Source of the DNA: Pseudomonas sp. ICMP22404
GTDB lineage: Bacteria; Pseudomonadota; Gammaproteobacteria; Pseudomonadales; Pseudomonadaceae
NCBI RefSeq assembly: GCF_006227205.1
Contig: NZ_VCNG01000025.1
Coordinates: 1 to 60,641 of the forward strand
Direction of reading: 5' to 3'
Length of the DNA: 60,641 bases
In this document: positions 26,510 to 34,965 of the stretch, one piece after another
Layout of the letters: each line of letters starts with the position of its first letter
Position numbering within the stretch: the stretch's first letter is position 1
Program-made: the position numbers and the translations under genes
The notes under the pieces: generated by a model
The model's database searches: none
Told to the model about the DNA's origin: nothing
Seen by the model: the letters and a program-made list of their open reading frames with translations, nothing else

Positions 26510-28429
26510 ATGGACGACCGAATGACTGCCCATCACCGCATTGCCATGCGAGAAGCGCTGTTTTATCTCGTGCTGTCAGTCGCCTGGCTGCAGCTGGTTG
26601 GTTATTTATTAAGCAATTTCTTCGATCAATCCGCCGTCAGGCAGAACTGGCAACTGATCAACGGTTATGTCTGGATGTTGATCAGCGCCGGGTTGATCTT
26701 CTTCGCGCGGGCGCGCATGTGCCAGTCGCTCGGCGAAGGCGGGCACACGGCTGATCGCGAACGTCTGCGCCAGGCCGCCGCTGTTTTCGACTGCACCCGC
26801 GAAGGGGTACTGGTGACTGATCGCAGTGGCCTGATCGTGCACGTGAACCGGGCCTTCATGGCGATCACCGGTTATGACCGGGACGAGGTGCTGGGCCGGC
26901 GTCCCAACCTGTTCAAATCCGGCCGCCACGGGGCGGATTTCTACCGCGACATGTTTGCCTCCCTGGACGGGCGGGGGGAATGGAGCGGTGAAATCTGGAA
27001 TCGACGCAAGAGCGGTGAGATCTTCCCGCAATGGCAGACGATTCGCGCGCTTATCGACGATAACGGCCAAGTCAGCCAGTACGTTGCAGTGTTCTCCGAC
27101 ATCAGTGCAATCAAGGATTCGGAACACGAACTGGCGCACCTGGCTCACCACGATCCGCTGACCGGCCTGCCCAACCGCATGCTGTTTTCCGACCGCGCGG
27201 AACAGGCCCTGGCCTCGGCGCAACTGCACAAGCGCGGGTGCGCCCTGCTGCTGGTGGACCTGGACCACTTCAAGAACATCAATGACAGCCTCGGACACGC
27301 GGTGGGCGACGAGTTGCTCAAAAGCGTGGCCGAGCGGTTCCAGGCACTCTTCGTGCCGGGGGTGACCCTGGCTCGCCTGGGCGGCGATGAATTTGCCGTG
27401 CTGGTGGAGAACTGCTCGCAGCCGGGGCAGGCAGCGGTCCTGGCCCAACGTATTCTCGACACGTTGAAAGAGCCATTGCGGCTTGATGGTCATGCCCTGT
27501 TCATCAACGCCAGCATCGGCATCAGCCTGTTTCCGGGCGACGCCCTCAGCGCTGGGCAATTGCTACGTAACGCCGACTCGGCCCTGTTCAAGGCCAAGAG
27601 CGCCGGACGTGACGGCTACGCCTTGTACACCGAAGAACTGACCGCCCACGCTCAACAACGGGTCGAGATAGCCTCCGAATTGCGTCGTGCCCTCGCCCAG
27701 CAGGAGCTACGGGTGCACTACCAGCCGGTGCACGACCTGACGTCCAGTCGCCTGATCGGGGTCGAAGCGCTGGTGCGCTGGGAACATCCTGTACGTGGTT
27801 TGATCTCGCCGGCCGAATTCATCCCCGTCGCCGAGCGCACCGGGCTGATCGCCCAGATCGATGGTTGGGTCGTGGCCCAGGCCTGCCGACAGATGTGCCA
27901 GTGGCAGCAGGCCGGGATTGCGTTGACGTTCGTCGCGGTGAACGTTTCCAGCCGATTGTTCGCCCATCGTGAGTTGTACGAGCAGGTTTCACGGGTGCTC
28001 CATGAAACCGGTCTGGATCCGGCGTTCCTGGAGTTGGAGGTGACCGAAAGCGCGGTGATGGAAGACCCGGAAGTGGCGTTGGAGCAGATGCATCGGTTGC
28101 GGGAACTGGGTGTGCGGTTGGCGATTGATGACTTCGGCACCGGTTACTCATCGTTGTTGCGGCTCAAACGCCTGCCAGTGCAGAAGCTCAAGATCGACCA
28201 GGGCTTTGTCGCGGGGTTGCCGTGTGATGAAGACGACGCGGCAATTGTCCGGGTGATCATCGCCCTGGCCCGTAGCATGGGTATGCAGGTGCATGCCGAA
28301 GGCATCGAACAGCGCGAGCAGGCAGGATTCCTGCTGGAGCAGGGCTGTGGGATGGGACAGGGTTATTGGTTCGGACGACCGATGCCGGCGCAGCAGCTGG
28401 ATTGGGAGCGGGCTCCGGCGATCACCTGA
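26510..28429 (+). CDS. PAS-GGDEF-EAL protein, membrane-bound
   Basis: This encodes 639 aa. Two N-terminal TM helices (about 17-38 and 48-66) are followed by a PAS domain (about 85-205), a GGDEF domain (about 215-375) with intact GGDEF, and an EAL domain (about 390-635). The EAL domain has EALVRW, the Glu of EVTESAV and DDFGTGYSSL, all compatible with active phosphodiesterase. No RxxD I-site precedes GGDEF. Both activities are possible; the EAL half looks fully competent. AAGGA is only 1 nt before the first ATG, so the ATG at 26522 (635 aa) is an alternative start. Confidence 0.9.
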   Translation: MDDRMTAHHRIAMREALFYLVLSVAWLQLVGYLLSNFFDQSAVRQNWQLINGYVWMLISAGLIFFARARMCQSLGEGGHTADRERLRQAAAVFDCTREGVLVTDRSGLIVHVNRAFMAITGYDRDEVLGRRPNLFKSGRHGADFYRDMFASLDGRGEWSGEIWNRRKSGEIFPQWQTIRALIDDNGQVSQYVAVFSDISAIKDSEHELAHLAHHDPLTGLPNRMLFSDRAEQALASAQLHKRGCALLLVDLDHFKNINDSLGHAVGDELLKSVAERFQALFVPGVTLARLGGDEFAVLVENCSQPGQAAVLAQRILDTLKEPLRLDGHALFINASIGISLFPGDALSAGQLLRNADSALFKAKSAGRDGYALYTEELTAHAQQRVEIASELRRALAQQELRVHYQPVHDLTSSRLIGVEALVRWEHPVRGLISPAEFIPVAERTGLIAQIDGWVVAQACRQMCQWQQAGIALTFVAVNVSSRLFAHRELYEQVSRVLHETGLDPAFLELEVTESAVMEDPEVALEQMHRLRELGVRLAIDDFGTGYSSLLRLKRLPVQKLKIDQGFVAGLPCDEDDAAIVRVIIALARSMGMQVHAEGIEQREQAGFLLEQGCGMGQGYWFGRPMPAQQLDWERAPAIT

Positions 28430-28441
28430 CAGACAAAAAAA

Positions 28442-28536
28442 CCTGTGGGAGCGAGCCTGCTCGCGATGGCGCCAGATCAGCAACATAGGTGTCTGACTGA
28501 CACGCCGCCATCGCGAGCAGGCTCGCTCCCACAGGG
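28442..28536. repeat. REP pair (BIME)
   Basis: Inverted REP copies whose inner parts GCGATGGCG and CGCCATCGC also pair. It lies just downstream of the GGDEF-EAL gene and upstream of oscA. Confidence 0.93.
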
Positions 28537-28566
28537 TTTGCTGGTGATGTTTTTGGTTATATAAAA

Positions 28567-28591
28567 ATTCTTAAATAGTCTTTTTAAGAAT
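28567..28591. promoter_or_regulatory. Candidate operator upstream of oscA: 9+9 bp palindrome
   Basis: ATTCTTAAA and TTTAAGAAT form a perfect dyad around a 7-nt centre, about 80 nt before the oscA start, in the most AT-rich stretch locally. Sulfate-uptake genes of this type are controlled by the LysR-type activator CysB, which binds AT-rich sites. Assignment to CysB is inference. Confidence 0.4.
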
Positions 28592-28668
28592 ATCTCGGCT
28601 TATCTAGTATTGCTCCACGCCCCAGGCAGTGCCGCCCATTGCCGGGCATTCATTCAAGGAGCAGCAGT

Positions 28669-28851
28669 ATGAGCGCATCCCTACGTAGCGTTGACGGCCA
28701 GGACGAAGCAACCATCTTGCGTGAGATCCAGAGCGCATTGCGCGACCTGCGCTTTGGCGCGGTGGAAATCACTGTGCACAACGCGCAGGTAGTCCAGATC
28801 GAACGCAAGGAAAAATTCCGCCTGCAGCAGCCGAGCCATAAGCCAGGCTGA
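28669..28851 (+). CDS. oscA: OscA: small DUF2292 protein linked to sulfur supply
   Basis: This encodes 60 aa. The core EIQSALRDLRFGAVEITVHNAQVVQIERKEKFR (positions about 18-50) is the DUF2292/YezD pattern. In Pseudomonas corrugata the gene oscA lies directly upstream of sbp and is needed for growth on organosulfur compounds and for chromate resistance; the same arrangement is seen here. AAGGAG lies 9 nt before the ATG. It is first in the oscA-sbp-cysT-cysW-cysA series, 81 nt before sbp. The biochemical function is not known. Confidence 0.9.
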   Translation: MSASLRSVDGQDEATILREIQSALRDLRFGAVEITVHNAQVVQIERKEKFRLQQPSHKPG

Positions 28852-28932
28852 AACAGTTTGGCTGTGGGGAATTCTCGAGACCATCCGATCTGCCAGAAAC
28901 CATAAGAAATCAGCACTCCAGGAGCTTTCACC

Positions 28933-29946
28933 ATGTCGTCGATTCGCCGTTATGCCTTGGCCGCTCTGGCCAGCGCTGTTTTCGCAGGTTCCGCCGTCGC
29001 GAAGGATTACGAATTGCTCAATGTGTCCTATGACCCGACCCGCGAGCTGTACCAGGATTACAACGCCGAATTCGTCAGTTTCTGGAAGCAGGCGCACCCG
29101 GACGACAGCGTGAAGATCCAGCAATCCCATGGTGGTTCGGGCAAGCAAGGCCGGGCGGTGATCGATGGGTTGCGCGCCGACGTCGTGACCCTGGCCTTGG
29201 CCGGCGACATCGATGAAATCGCCAAGTTGGGTAAAACCCTGCCGGTGGATTGGCAACAGCGCCTGCCGGACGCCAGCACCCCTTATACCTCCACCATCGT
29301 GTTCCTGGTACGCAAGGGCAACCCCAAGGGCATCAAGGACTGGGGTGACCTGATCAAGAATGACGTCTCGGTTATCACCCCGAATCCGAAGACTTCCGGC
29401 GGTGCGCGCTGGAACTTCCTCGCGGCCTGGGCCTATGGCCTCAAGGCCAATGGGGGGGACGAGGCCAAGGCCAAGGAATACGTGCAGGCGCTGTTCAAGC
29501 ACGTGCCGATCCTCGACACCGGCGCCCGTGGTTCGACCATTACCTTCGTCAACAACGGTCAGGGCGACGTGTTGCTGGCCTGGGAAAACGAAGCCTTCCT
29601 GGCGCTGAAAGAAGAAGGTGGAGCCGACAAATTCGATATCGTCGTGCCGTCGTTGTCGATCCTTGCTGAACCACCGGTGTCGGTGGTGGACAAGAATGCC
29701 GAGAAAAAAGGCAACCTGCAGATCGCCGAAGCCTATCTCAAGCATCTGTACAGCCCGGCCGGACAGGAAATCGCCGCGAAGAACTTCTACCGTCCGCGGG
29801 ACAAGGACGTGGCCGCCAAGTACGCCCGGCAGTTCCCGAAACTGGAGCTGGTGACCATCGACAAGGACTTCGGCGGCTGGAAAACCGCCCAACCGAAATT
29901 CTTCAACGATGGTGGTGTGTTCGACCAGATCTATCAGGCGCAGTAA
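28933..29946 (+). CDS. sbp: Sbp: periplasmic sulfate-binding protein
   Basis: This encodes 337 aa. A Sec signal peptide (residues 1-23, cleavage after AVA) is followed by the mature start KDYELLNVSYDPTRELY. QSHGGSGKQGRAVIDGL is the anion-binding signature and TSGGARWNFLAAW the second-lobe motif of the prokaryotic sulfate-binding family. It captures sulfate or thiosulfate for CysTWA. CAGGAG precedes the ATG. A REP pair separates it from cysT, unlike the tight spacing among the permease genes. Confidence 0.95.
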   Translation: MSSIRRYALAALASAVFAGSAVAKDYELLNVSYDPTRELYQDYNAEFVSFWKQAHPDDSVKIQQSHGGSGKQGRAVIDGLRADVVTLALAGDIDEIAKLGKTLPVDWQQRLPDASTPYTSTIVFLVRKGNPKGIKDWGDLIKNDVSVITPNPKTSGGARWNFLAAWAYGLKANGGDEAKAKEYVQALFKHVPILDTGARGSTITFVNNGQGDVLLAWENEAFLALKEEGGADKFDIVVPSLSILAEPPVSVVDKNAEKKGNLQIAEAYLKHLYSPAGQEIAAKNFYRPRDKDVAAKYARQFPKLELVTIDKDFGGWKTAQPKFFNDGGVFDQIYQAQ

Positions 29947-29995
29947 GCTGGGCTGATCTGAAAAACCGGACATTGAATCTGTGGCAAGGGGATTT

Positions 29996-30083
29996 TGTGG
30001 GAGTAAGGCTTGCCCGCGATGAAGGCGATGCGGTCCTTTAGAAACCGAGTCGCCCCCATCGCGGGCAAGTCTTGCTCCCACCC
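29996..30083. repeat. REP pair between sbp and cysT
   Basis: TGTGGGAGTAAGGCTTGCCCGCGAT and ATCGCGGGCAAGTCTTGCTCCCAC form an inverted pair inside the sulfate operon. This is the CAAG-cored REP variant rather than the CAGG-cored one common elsewhere here. Confidence 0.9.
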
Positions 30084-30122
30084 AGTTTTGCTCCCACGGT
30101 GTGTTTTCAACCAAGGACTTTT

Positions 30123-30941
30123 ATGTCGCGTCGCATCTCCCCCGTCATACCCGGCTTCGGGCTGACGCTGGGCTACACCCTGGTGTACCTCAGTCTGATT
30201 GTGCTCATACCGCTGGCGGCGATGTTCGTGCATGCCGCCCAACTCACCTGGGACCAGTTCTGGACGATCATTTCGGCACCGCGGGTGTTGGCTGCCTTGA
30301 AGCTCAGCTTCGGCACCGCGCTGTGCGCCGCGATCATCAACGGCGTGATCGGCACGCTGCTGGCCTGGGTGCTGGTACGGTATACCTTTCCTGGCCGCAA
30401 GATCATCGACGCGATGATCGACCTGCCCTTCGCCCTGCCCACCGCCGTGGCCGGTATCGCCTTGACGGCCTTGTATGCACCGACCGGCCTGGTGGGCCAG
30501 TTCGCCACCGACCTGGGGTTCAAGATCGCCTATACCTCGCTGGGGATTACTCTGGCACTGACCTTCGTGACGCTGCCGTTCGTGGTGCGCACGGTGCAGC
30601 CGGTGCTGGCGGATATCCCTCGTGAGGTCGAAGAGGCCGCCGCCTGCCTCGGTGCCAAGCCGTGGCAGGTGTTTCGCCATATCCTGATGCCGGCGTTGTT
30701 GCCGGCCTGGCTGACCGGTTTCGCCCTGGCGTTTGCCCGGGGCGTGGGCGAGTACGGTTCGGTGATTTTCATCGCCGGCAACATGCCGATGAAAACCGAG
30801 ATCCTGCCGCTGTTGATCATGGTCAAGCTCGACCAATACGACTACACCGGCGCCACCTCCATCGGCGTGCTGATGCTGGTGGTTTCCTTCGTCCTGTTGC
30901 TGCTGATCAACTTGCTGCAGCGGCGCATCGAAACCCCATAA
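30123..30941 (+). CDS. cysT: CysT: sulfate/thiosulfate ABC permease
   Basis: This encodes 272 aa, an inner-membrane protein with six TM helices. It has the binding-protein-dependent permease EAA loop (EEAAACLGAKPWQVFRHILMP, about residues 178-198) that contacts the CysA ATPase. FARGVGEYGSVIF is typical of CysT/CysW. AAGGACTTTT lies just before the ATG at 30123; an in-frame upstream start is unlikely since it would run through the REP region. cysW follows after 12 nt. Confidence 0.95.
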   Translation: MSRRISPVIPGFGLTLGYTLVYLSLIVLIPLAAMFVHAAQLTWDQFWTIISAPRVLAALKLSFGTALCAAIINGVIGTLLAWVLVRYTFPGRKIIDAMIDLPFALPTAVAGIALTALYAPTGLVGQFATDLGFKIAYTSLGITLALTFVTLPFVVRTVQPVLADIPREVEEAAACLGAKPWQVFRHILMPALLPAWLTGFALAFARGVGEYGSVIFIAGNMPMKTEILPLLIMVKLDQYDYTGATSIGVLMLVVSFVLLLLINLLQRRIETP

Positions 30942-30953
30942 GGAGGCGCGAAC

Positions 30954-31823
30954 ATGTCCCAATCGTCTATTTCCGCGGCCTCCACCAACGCCGCCCGCCG
31001 CGGCAGCGCGACGTCACGACGGATCCTGATCGGCTTCGGCTGGCTGTTCTTTGCCTTGTTCCTGCTGTTGCCGCTGTTCATCGTGGTGTCCCAGGGCCTG
31101 AAGCTCGGCCTGGGCGCGTTCTTTACCGCGATCTTCGAACCCGACGCGCTGTCGGCGCTGAAGCTCACGGTGATCGCGGTGCTGATTTCGGTGCCGCTGA
31201 ACCTGGTGTTCGGGGTCAGTGCCGCGTGGTGCGTGAGCAAGTATTCGTTCCGTGGCAAGAGCATGCTGGTGACCCTGATCGACCTGCCGTTCTCGGTCTC
31301 GCCGGTGATCGCGGGCCTGGTCTACGTGCTGATGTTCGGTGCCCAGGGCCTGTTCGGGCCGTGGCTGGCGGACCACGATATCCAGATCGTGTTTGCGCTG
31401 CCGGGCATCGTGCTGGCGACGATTTTCGTCACGGTGCCGTTCGTGGCCCGTGAGCTGATCCCGCTGATGCAGGAACAGGGAACCCAGGAAGAAGAAGCCG
31501 CGCGCCTGCTGGGAGCCAATGGCTGGCAGATGTTCTGGCATGTCACCGTGCCGAACATCAAGTGGGGGCTGATCTATGGCGTGGTGCTGTGTACCGCACG
31601 GGCCATGGGCGAGTTCGGCGCGGTGTCGGTGGTGTCCGGACACATTCGCGGGGTGACCAACACCCTGCCGTTGCACGTCGAGATCCTCTACAACGAATAC
31701 AACCACGTGGCCGCGTTCGCCGTGGCGAGCCTGTTGCTGATCCTGGCGCTCTTCATCCTGCTGCTCAAGCAGTGGAGCGAAAACCGAATCAACCGCCTGC
31801 GCGCCAGCGCCGCGGAGGAATAA
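30954..31823 (+). CDS. cysW: CysW: sulfate/thiosulfate ABC permease
   Basis: This encodes 289 aa with six TM helices. The EAA loop is EEEAARLLGANGWQMFWHVTVP (about residues 180-200), followed by ARAMGEFGAVSVVSGHIRG. It forms the transmembrane pore with CysT. AAGGAGGCG is 6 nt before the ATG, a strong ribosome site. It ends 3 nt before cysA. Confidence 0.95.
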   Translation: MSQSSISAASTNAARRGSATSRRILIGFGWLFFALFLLLPLFIVVSQGLKLGLGAFFTAIFEPDALSALKLTVIAVLISVPLNLVFGVSAAWCVSKYSFRGKSMLVTLIDLPFSVSPVIAGLVYVLMFGAQGLFGPWLADHDIQIVFALPGIVLATIFVTVPFVARELIPLMQEQGTQEEEAARLLGANGWQMFWHVTVPNIKWGLIYGVVLCTARAMGEFGAVSVVSGHIRGVTNTLPLHVEILYNEYNHVAAFAVASLLLILALFILLLKQWSENRINRLRASAAEE

Positions 31824-31826
31824 GTC

Positions 31827-32816
31827 ATGTCGATCGAAGTTCGTAACGTCAGCAAGAATTTCAACGCGTTCAGGGCACTGGACGACATCAGCCTGGACAT
31901 CCAGAGCGGTGAGCTGGTGGCGCTGCTGGGCCCGTCGGGTTGCGGCAAGACCACGCTGCTGCGGATCATCGCCGGCCTCGAAACGCCGGATCAGGGCAGC
32001 ATCGTGTTCCACGGTGAGGACGTGTCCGGCCACGACGTGCGCGATCGCAACGTCGGCTTCGTGTTCCAGCACTATGCCTTGTTCCGCCACATGACCGTGT
32101 TCGACAACGTCGCCTTCGGCCTGCGCATGAAACCCAAGGGCCAGCGCCCGAGCGAGAGCCAGATTGCGACCAAGGTTCACGAGCTGCTGAATATGGTGCA
32201 ACTGGACTGGCTTGCCGACCGCTACCCCGAGCAACTCTCCGGCGGCCAGCGCCAGCGTATCGCCCTGGCCCGCGCACTGGCGGTAGAACCCAAGGTGTTG
32301 CTGCTGGACGAACCGTTCGGCGCCCTCGATGCCAAGGTCCGCAAGGAACTGCGCCGCTGGCTGGCGCGGCTGCACGAGGACATCAACCTGACCTCGGTGT
32401 TCGTGACCCACGACCAGGAAGAAGCGATGGAAGTCGCCGACCGCATCGTGGTGATGAACAAGGGTGTGATCGAGCAGATCGGCTCGCCAGGCGATGTGTA
32501 TGAAAACCCGGCCAGTGATTTCGTGTATCACTTCCTGGGCGACTCGAACCGCCTGCACCTGGGTGAAGACCGGCATGTGCTGTTCCGTCCCCATGAAGTC
32601 TCGCTGTCGCGTTCGGAGCTGGAAGACCACCACGCCGCCGAAGTGCGGGACATCCGCCCGCTGGGCGCCACGACCCGGGTGACCTTGAAGGTGGAAGGCC
32701 AGAGTGAACTGATCGAAGCCGAAGTGGTGAAGGACCACGACAGCCTGGTGGGACTGGCGAAGGGCGAGACGCTGTTCTTCAAGCCGAAGGTCTGGCAGAA
32801 GGTCGCCAACCTCTAG
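31827..32816 (+). CDS. cysA: CysA: sulfate/thiosulfate ABC ATPase
   Basis: This encodes 329 aa. The ATPase core has Walker A GPSGCGKTT (about residue 34-42), Q-loop FVFQHYALF, signature LSGGQRQRIALARAL, Walker B VLLLDEPFGALD and the switch His in VTHDQEEAME. A C-terminal TOBE-like regulatory part (about 235-329) includes VLFRPHEVSLS. It powers sulfate import with Sbp-CysT-CysW. It is the last gene of the operon; a REP pair follows and no clear terminator is visible. Confidence 0.96.
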   Translation: MSIEVRNVSKNFNAFRALDDISLDIQSGELVALLGPSGCGKTTLLRIIAGLETPDQGSIVFHGEDVSGHDVRDRNVGFVFQHYALFRHMTVFDNVAFGLRMKPKGQRPSESQIATKVHELLNMVQLDWLADRYPEQLSGGQRQRIALARALAVEPKVLLLDEPFGALDAKVRKELRRWLARLHEDINLTSVFVTHDQEEAMEVADRIVVMNKGVIEQIGSPGDVYENPASDFVYHFLGDSNRLHLGEDRHVLFRPHEVSLSRSELEDHHAAEVRDIRPLGATTRVTLKVEGQSELIEAEVVKDHDSLVGLAKGETLFFKPKVWQKVANL

Positions 32817-32825
32817 GATCAAAAG

Positions 32826-32905
32826 CATCGCGAGCAGGCTCGCTCCCACAGGGATCGTGGTCTCCCTGAAGTCCCTCTTGTGGGAGCGAGCCTGCTCGCG
32901 ATGGC
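32826..32905. repeat. REP pair (BIME)
   Basis: Two inverted REPs of the GAGCAGGCTCGC type lie directly after cysA and before the dehydrogenase operon. Confidence 0.92.
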
Positions 32906-33085
32906 GTCCACCATGACACCGCTCTTTGAATTCGAATAACGCCGTCCGGCCTTGCTTCGATTGGTTCTACGTCCACCGCTCTTCTTGCATAAAACCCTAC
33001 CTAGACTCTGACGTGCCAGGAGGCAGTGAGAGTCCATGACGGACCGGAGTGATTTCCTGGCGCCCTGATGCCAAGGAGATCAAGC

Positions 33086-34450
33086 ATGAGAATGGAAGTC
33101 AGTCGGCATGGCCCGCTGGGCTGTGCCTTGTTGAGCGTTTTGCTGTGCCCGTTCGCCAGCGCCGACCCCTCGTTGTCGCCGCAAATACCCTTCGATGTCA
33201 CGGCCACCCAGCCTGTCTCCCTGTCCAGCCTGCAAGGTAATTTCGATGACCTGTCGTGGCAGACCTTCATCGCCCTGAACTGGCCGGCGCTGGACAACGG
33301 CAATCCCAATACCGGTACCACCATCGGCCAGCAGGACGGGGCCACGGTCTGGGAAAGCTGGAAAGAGAGCTACCAGATTTTCCGCGCCAAGGGCCAGGCA
33401 CCCTTGCCCTGGGATGCGCCGGCGACGCTTCCCGAAGTGTGCAAGCAGCTCAAGCCCGGGCGGTTGCTGCAGCAGATGGGCAAGGTCCCCGACATGCTGG
33501 ATGAGTTTATCCAGCCCTTCGATAGCGGCCCGCTGGTGGATCAGAACGGCGTGTATACGCGCAACGAAATCGTGGTCAACCAATCCATGTTCAACGGGAT
33601 CGTCGACAACGGTCTGTACAGCATCGAAGGCCAGCAGAAATTCTTTGCCGCGAACAAGACCAACACCGTGGCGTTCAGCTGTGGCTCCAACGACACGAGC
33701 CAGGTCGGTTCGGTGATGGTGAAGGCATCCTGGAAGGTGCTGGGCGCCAACGACCGGCCCCAGGATTTCCACACGGTCGATGCACTGGTCTATACGCCGG
33801 GCAACAGTGACCCAAGCCATGGGCCGATTGTCGAGGAGTCGTGCGCGTCCCAGTCGGTCGGTCTGGTGGGCCTGCACATCGTTCATAAGACCGCCAGCGC
33901 ACCGCAGTGGGTCTGGTCGACCTTCGAGCATGTGAACAACGTGCCGGAACAATCCACCCCGGTGGCGCAGCGTAAAGGCCCGTACCTGTTCTACAACGCC
34001 GCCAGCACCAATGCGATCAACCAGCCTCCGCCACGACCATGGAACCCGGCCGTCAAGGCGACGCCCTCGCAGATCGTGCGCGAAGTACCGCTGACCGGAC
34101 CTACCAATGCCTTGAACGCCAAATATCAGGGCCTGTTGCGCACGGTCAACCCGCAGAGCGTCTGGGCCAACTATCAGTTGATCAGCACCCAGTGGCCGAG
34201 CGCCGCGCCGCCACCGAACTGCCAGATTTCGGCGGCCAACCCGCTGGGCAATCCCGCGCCCCCGTTCCTGGCCAACGCCACGCTGGAGACCTACATCCAG
34301 GGCACCACGCCCCAGGCGTCTTCCAGTTGCATGGCTTGTCATGGCAATGCCGCCACTCATGTCACCGAATCTCCGCGTACCAGCTTTGCGGACTTCACCT
34401 ATTTGCTCGAACGCGCGCAGTCCACTTCCGGACAAGGAGCCAAACAATGA
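33086..34450 (+). CDS. Cytochrome c subunit of putative dehydrogenase
   Basis: This encodes 454 aa. A Sec signal peptide (about 1-25, ending PFASA-DP) is followed by a long domain with DLSWQTFIALNWPA and YLFYNAASTNA segments. A single c-type heme motif CMACH lies near residue 418. The gene overlaps the small-subunit gene by 4 nt (ATGA), and that in turn overlaps the GMC gene, so it is probably the electron acceptor of the dehydrogenase. AAGGAGAT is 5 nt before the ATG at 33086. The sugar or alcohol oxidised is unknown. Confidence 0.85.
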   Translation: MRMEVSRHGPLGCALLSVLLCPFASADPSLSPQIPFDVTATQPVSLSSLQGNFDDLSWQTFIALNWPALDNGNPNTGTTIGQQDGATVWESWKESYQIFRAKGQAPLPWDAPATLPEVCKQLKPGRLLQQMGKVPDMLDEFIQPFDSGPLVDQNGVYTRNEIVVNQSMFNGIVDNGLYSIEGQQKFFAANKTNTVAFSCGSNDTSQVGSVMVKASWKVLGANDRPQDFHTVDALVYTPGNSDPSHGPIVEESCASQSVGLVGLHIVHKTASAPQWVWSTFEHVNNVPEQSTPVAQRKGPYLFYNAASTNAINQPPPRPWNPAVKATPSQIVREVPLTGPTNALNAKYQGLLRTVNPQSVWANYQLISTQWPSAAPPPNCQISAANPLGNPAPPFLANATLETYIQGTTPQASSSCMACHGNAATHVTESPRTSFADFTYLLERAQSTSGQGAKQ

Positions 34451-34965
34451 GCACTGACCTGGACAATTTCGTCGGCCTGTCATCGGCCCTGACCGGTATC
34501 CCCATCGCGCGCCTGGCGCCACAGCTCGACCCGATAGGTCTGCCTCCGCTCTTTCTCGATTACGTCACCCCACGCATCACTACCGATGTGCTCAACCCGT
34601 TGCTGGCGCAGTACGCCACGTTGGCGGCCGACAACGTGCCCCCGGACAAGATCGCCCAGCAGGTGCTGGTCACCACGCAACCGATCCCCAACTCCGTGCT
34701 GGCGGCGCGTTCAATCATGAAGCTCTGGTTCCTGGGTGTCTGGTACCAACCGTATGACGCGGGGAATTACAAAAAGGGTGACTCGGCGGTAGTGTCCGAT
34801 CAGGCCTACATCAACGGCTGGTCCTGGAAAATCGCCCAGGCTCACCCCATGGGCTACAGCGAATCCTTCTTCGGCTACTGGAACGAACAGCCGTCGAGCC
34901 TTGAGGACTTGACCGGCGTACCCGCCACCGCGTCCTCCAATGCACAACAAGGAGACCGGTCATGA
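34447..34965 (+). CDS. Small subunit, FAD-SLDH/sorbitol dehydrogenase-like
   Basis: This encodes 172 aa, all-helical in appearance. The C-terminal pattern IMKLWFLGVWY ... VVSDQAYINGWSWKIAQAHPMG (split at about residues 90-140) matches the small subunits of membrane FAD sorbitol/glucose/gluconate dehydrogenases. In those systems the small subunit often carries a Tat signal and helps export the flavin subunit; here I see no twin-arginine or Sec signal at the N-terminus (MSTDLDNFVGLS). It has ATGA overlaps on both sides, giving strict translational coupling. Confidence 0.85.
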   Translation: MSTDLDNFVGLSSALTGIPIARLAPQLDPIGLPPLFLDYVTPRITTDVLNPLLAQYATLAADNVPPDKIAQQVLVTTQPIPNSVLAARSIMKLWFLGVWYQPYDAGNYKKGDSAVVSDQAYINGWSWKIAQAHPMGYSESFFGYWNEQPSSLEDLTGVPATASSNAQQGDRS

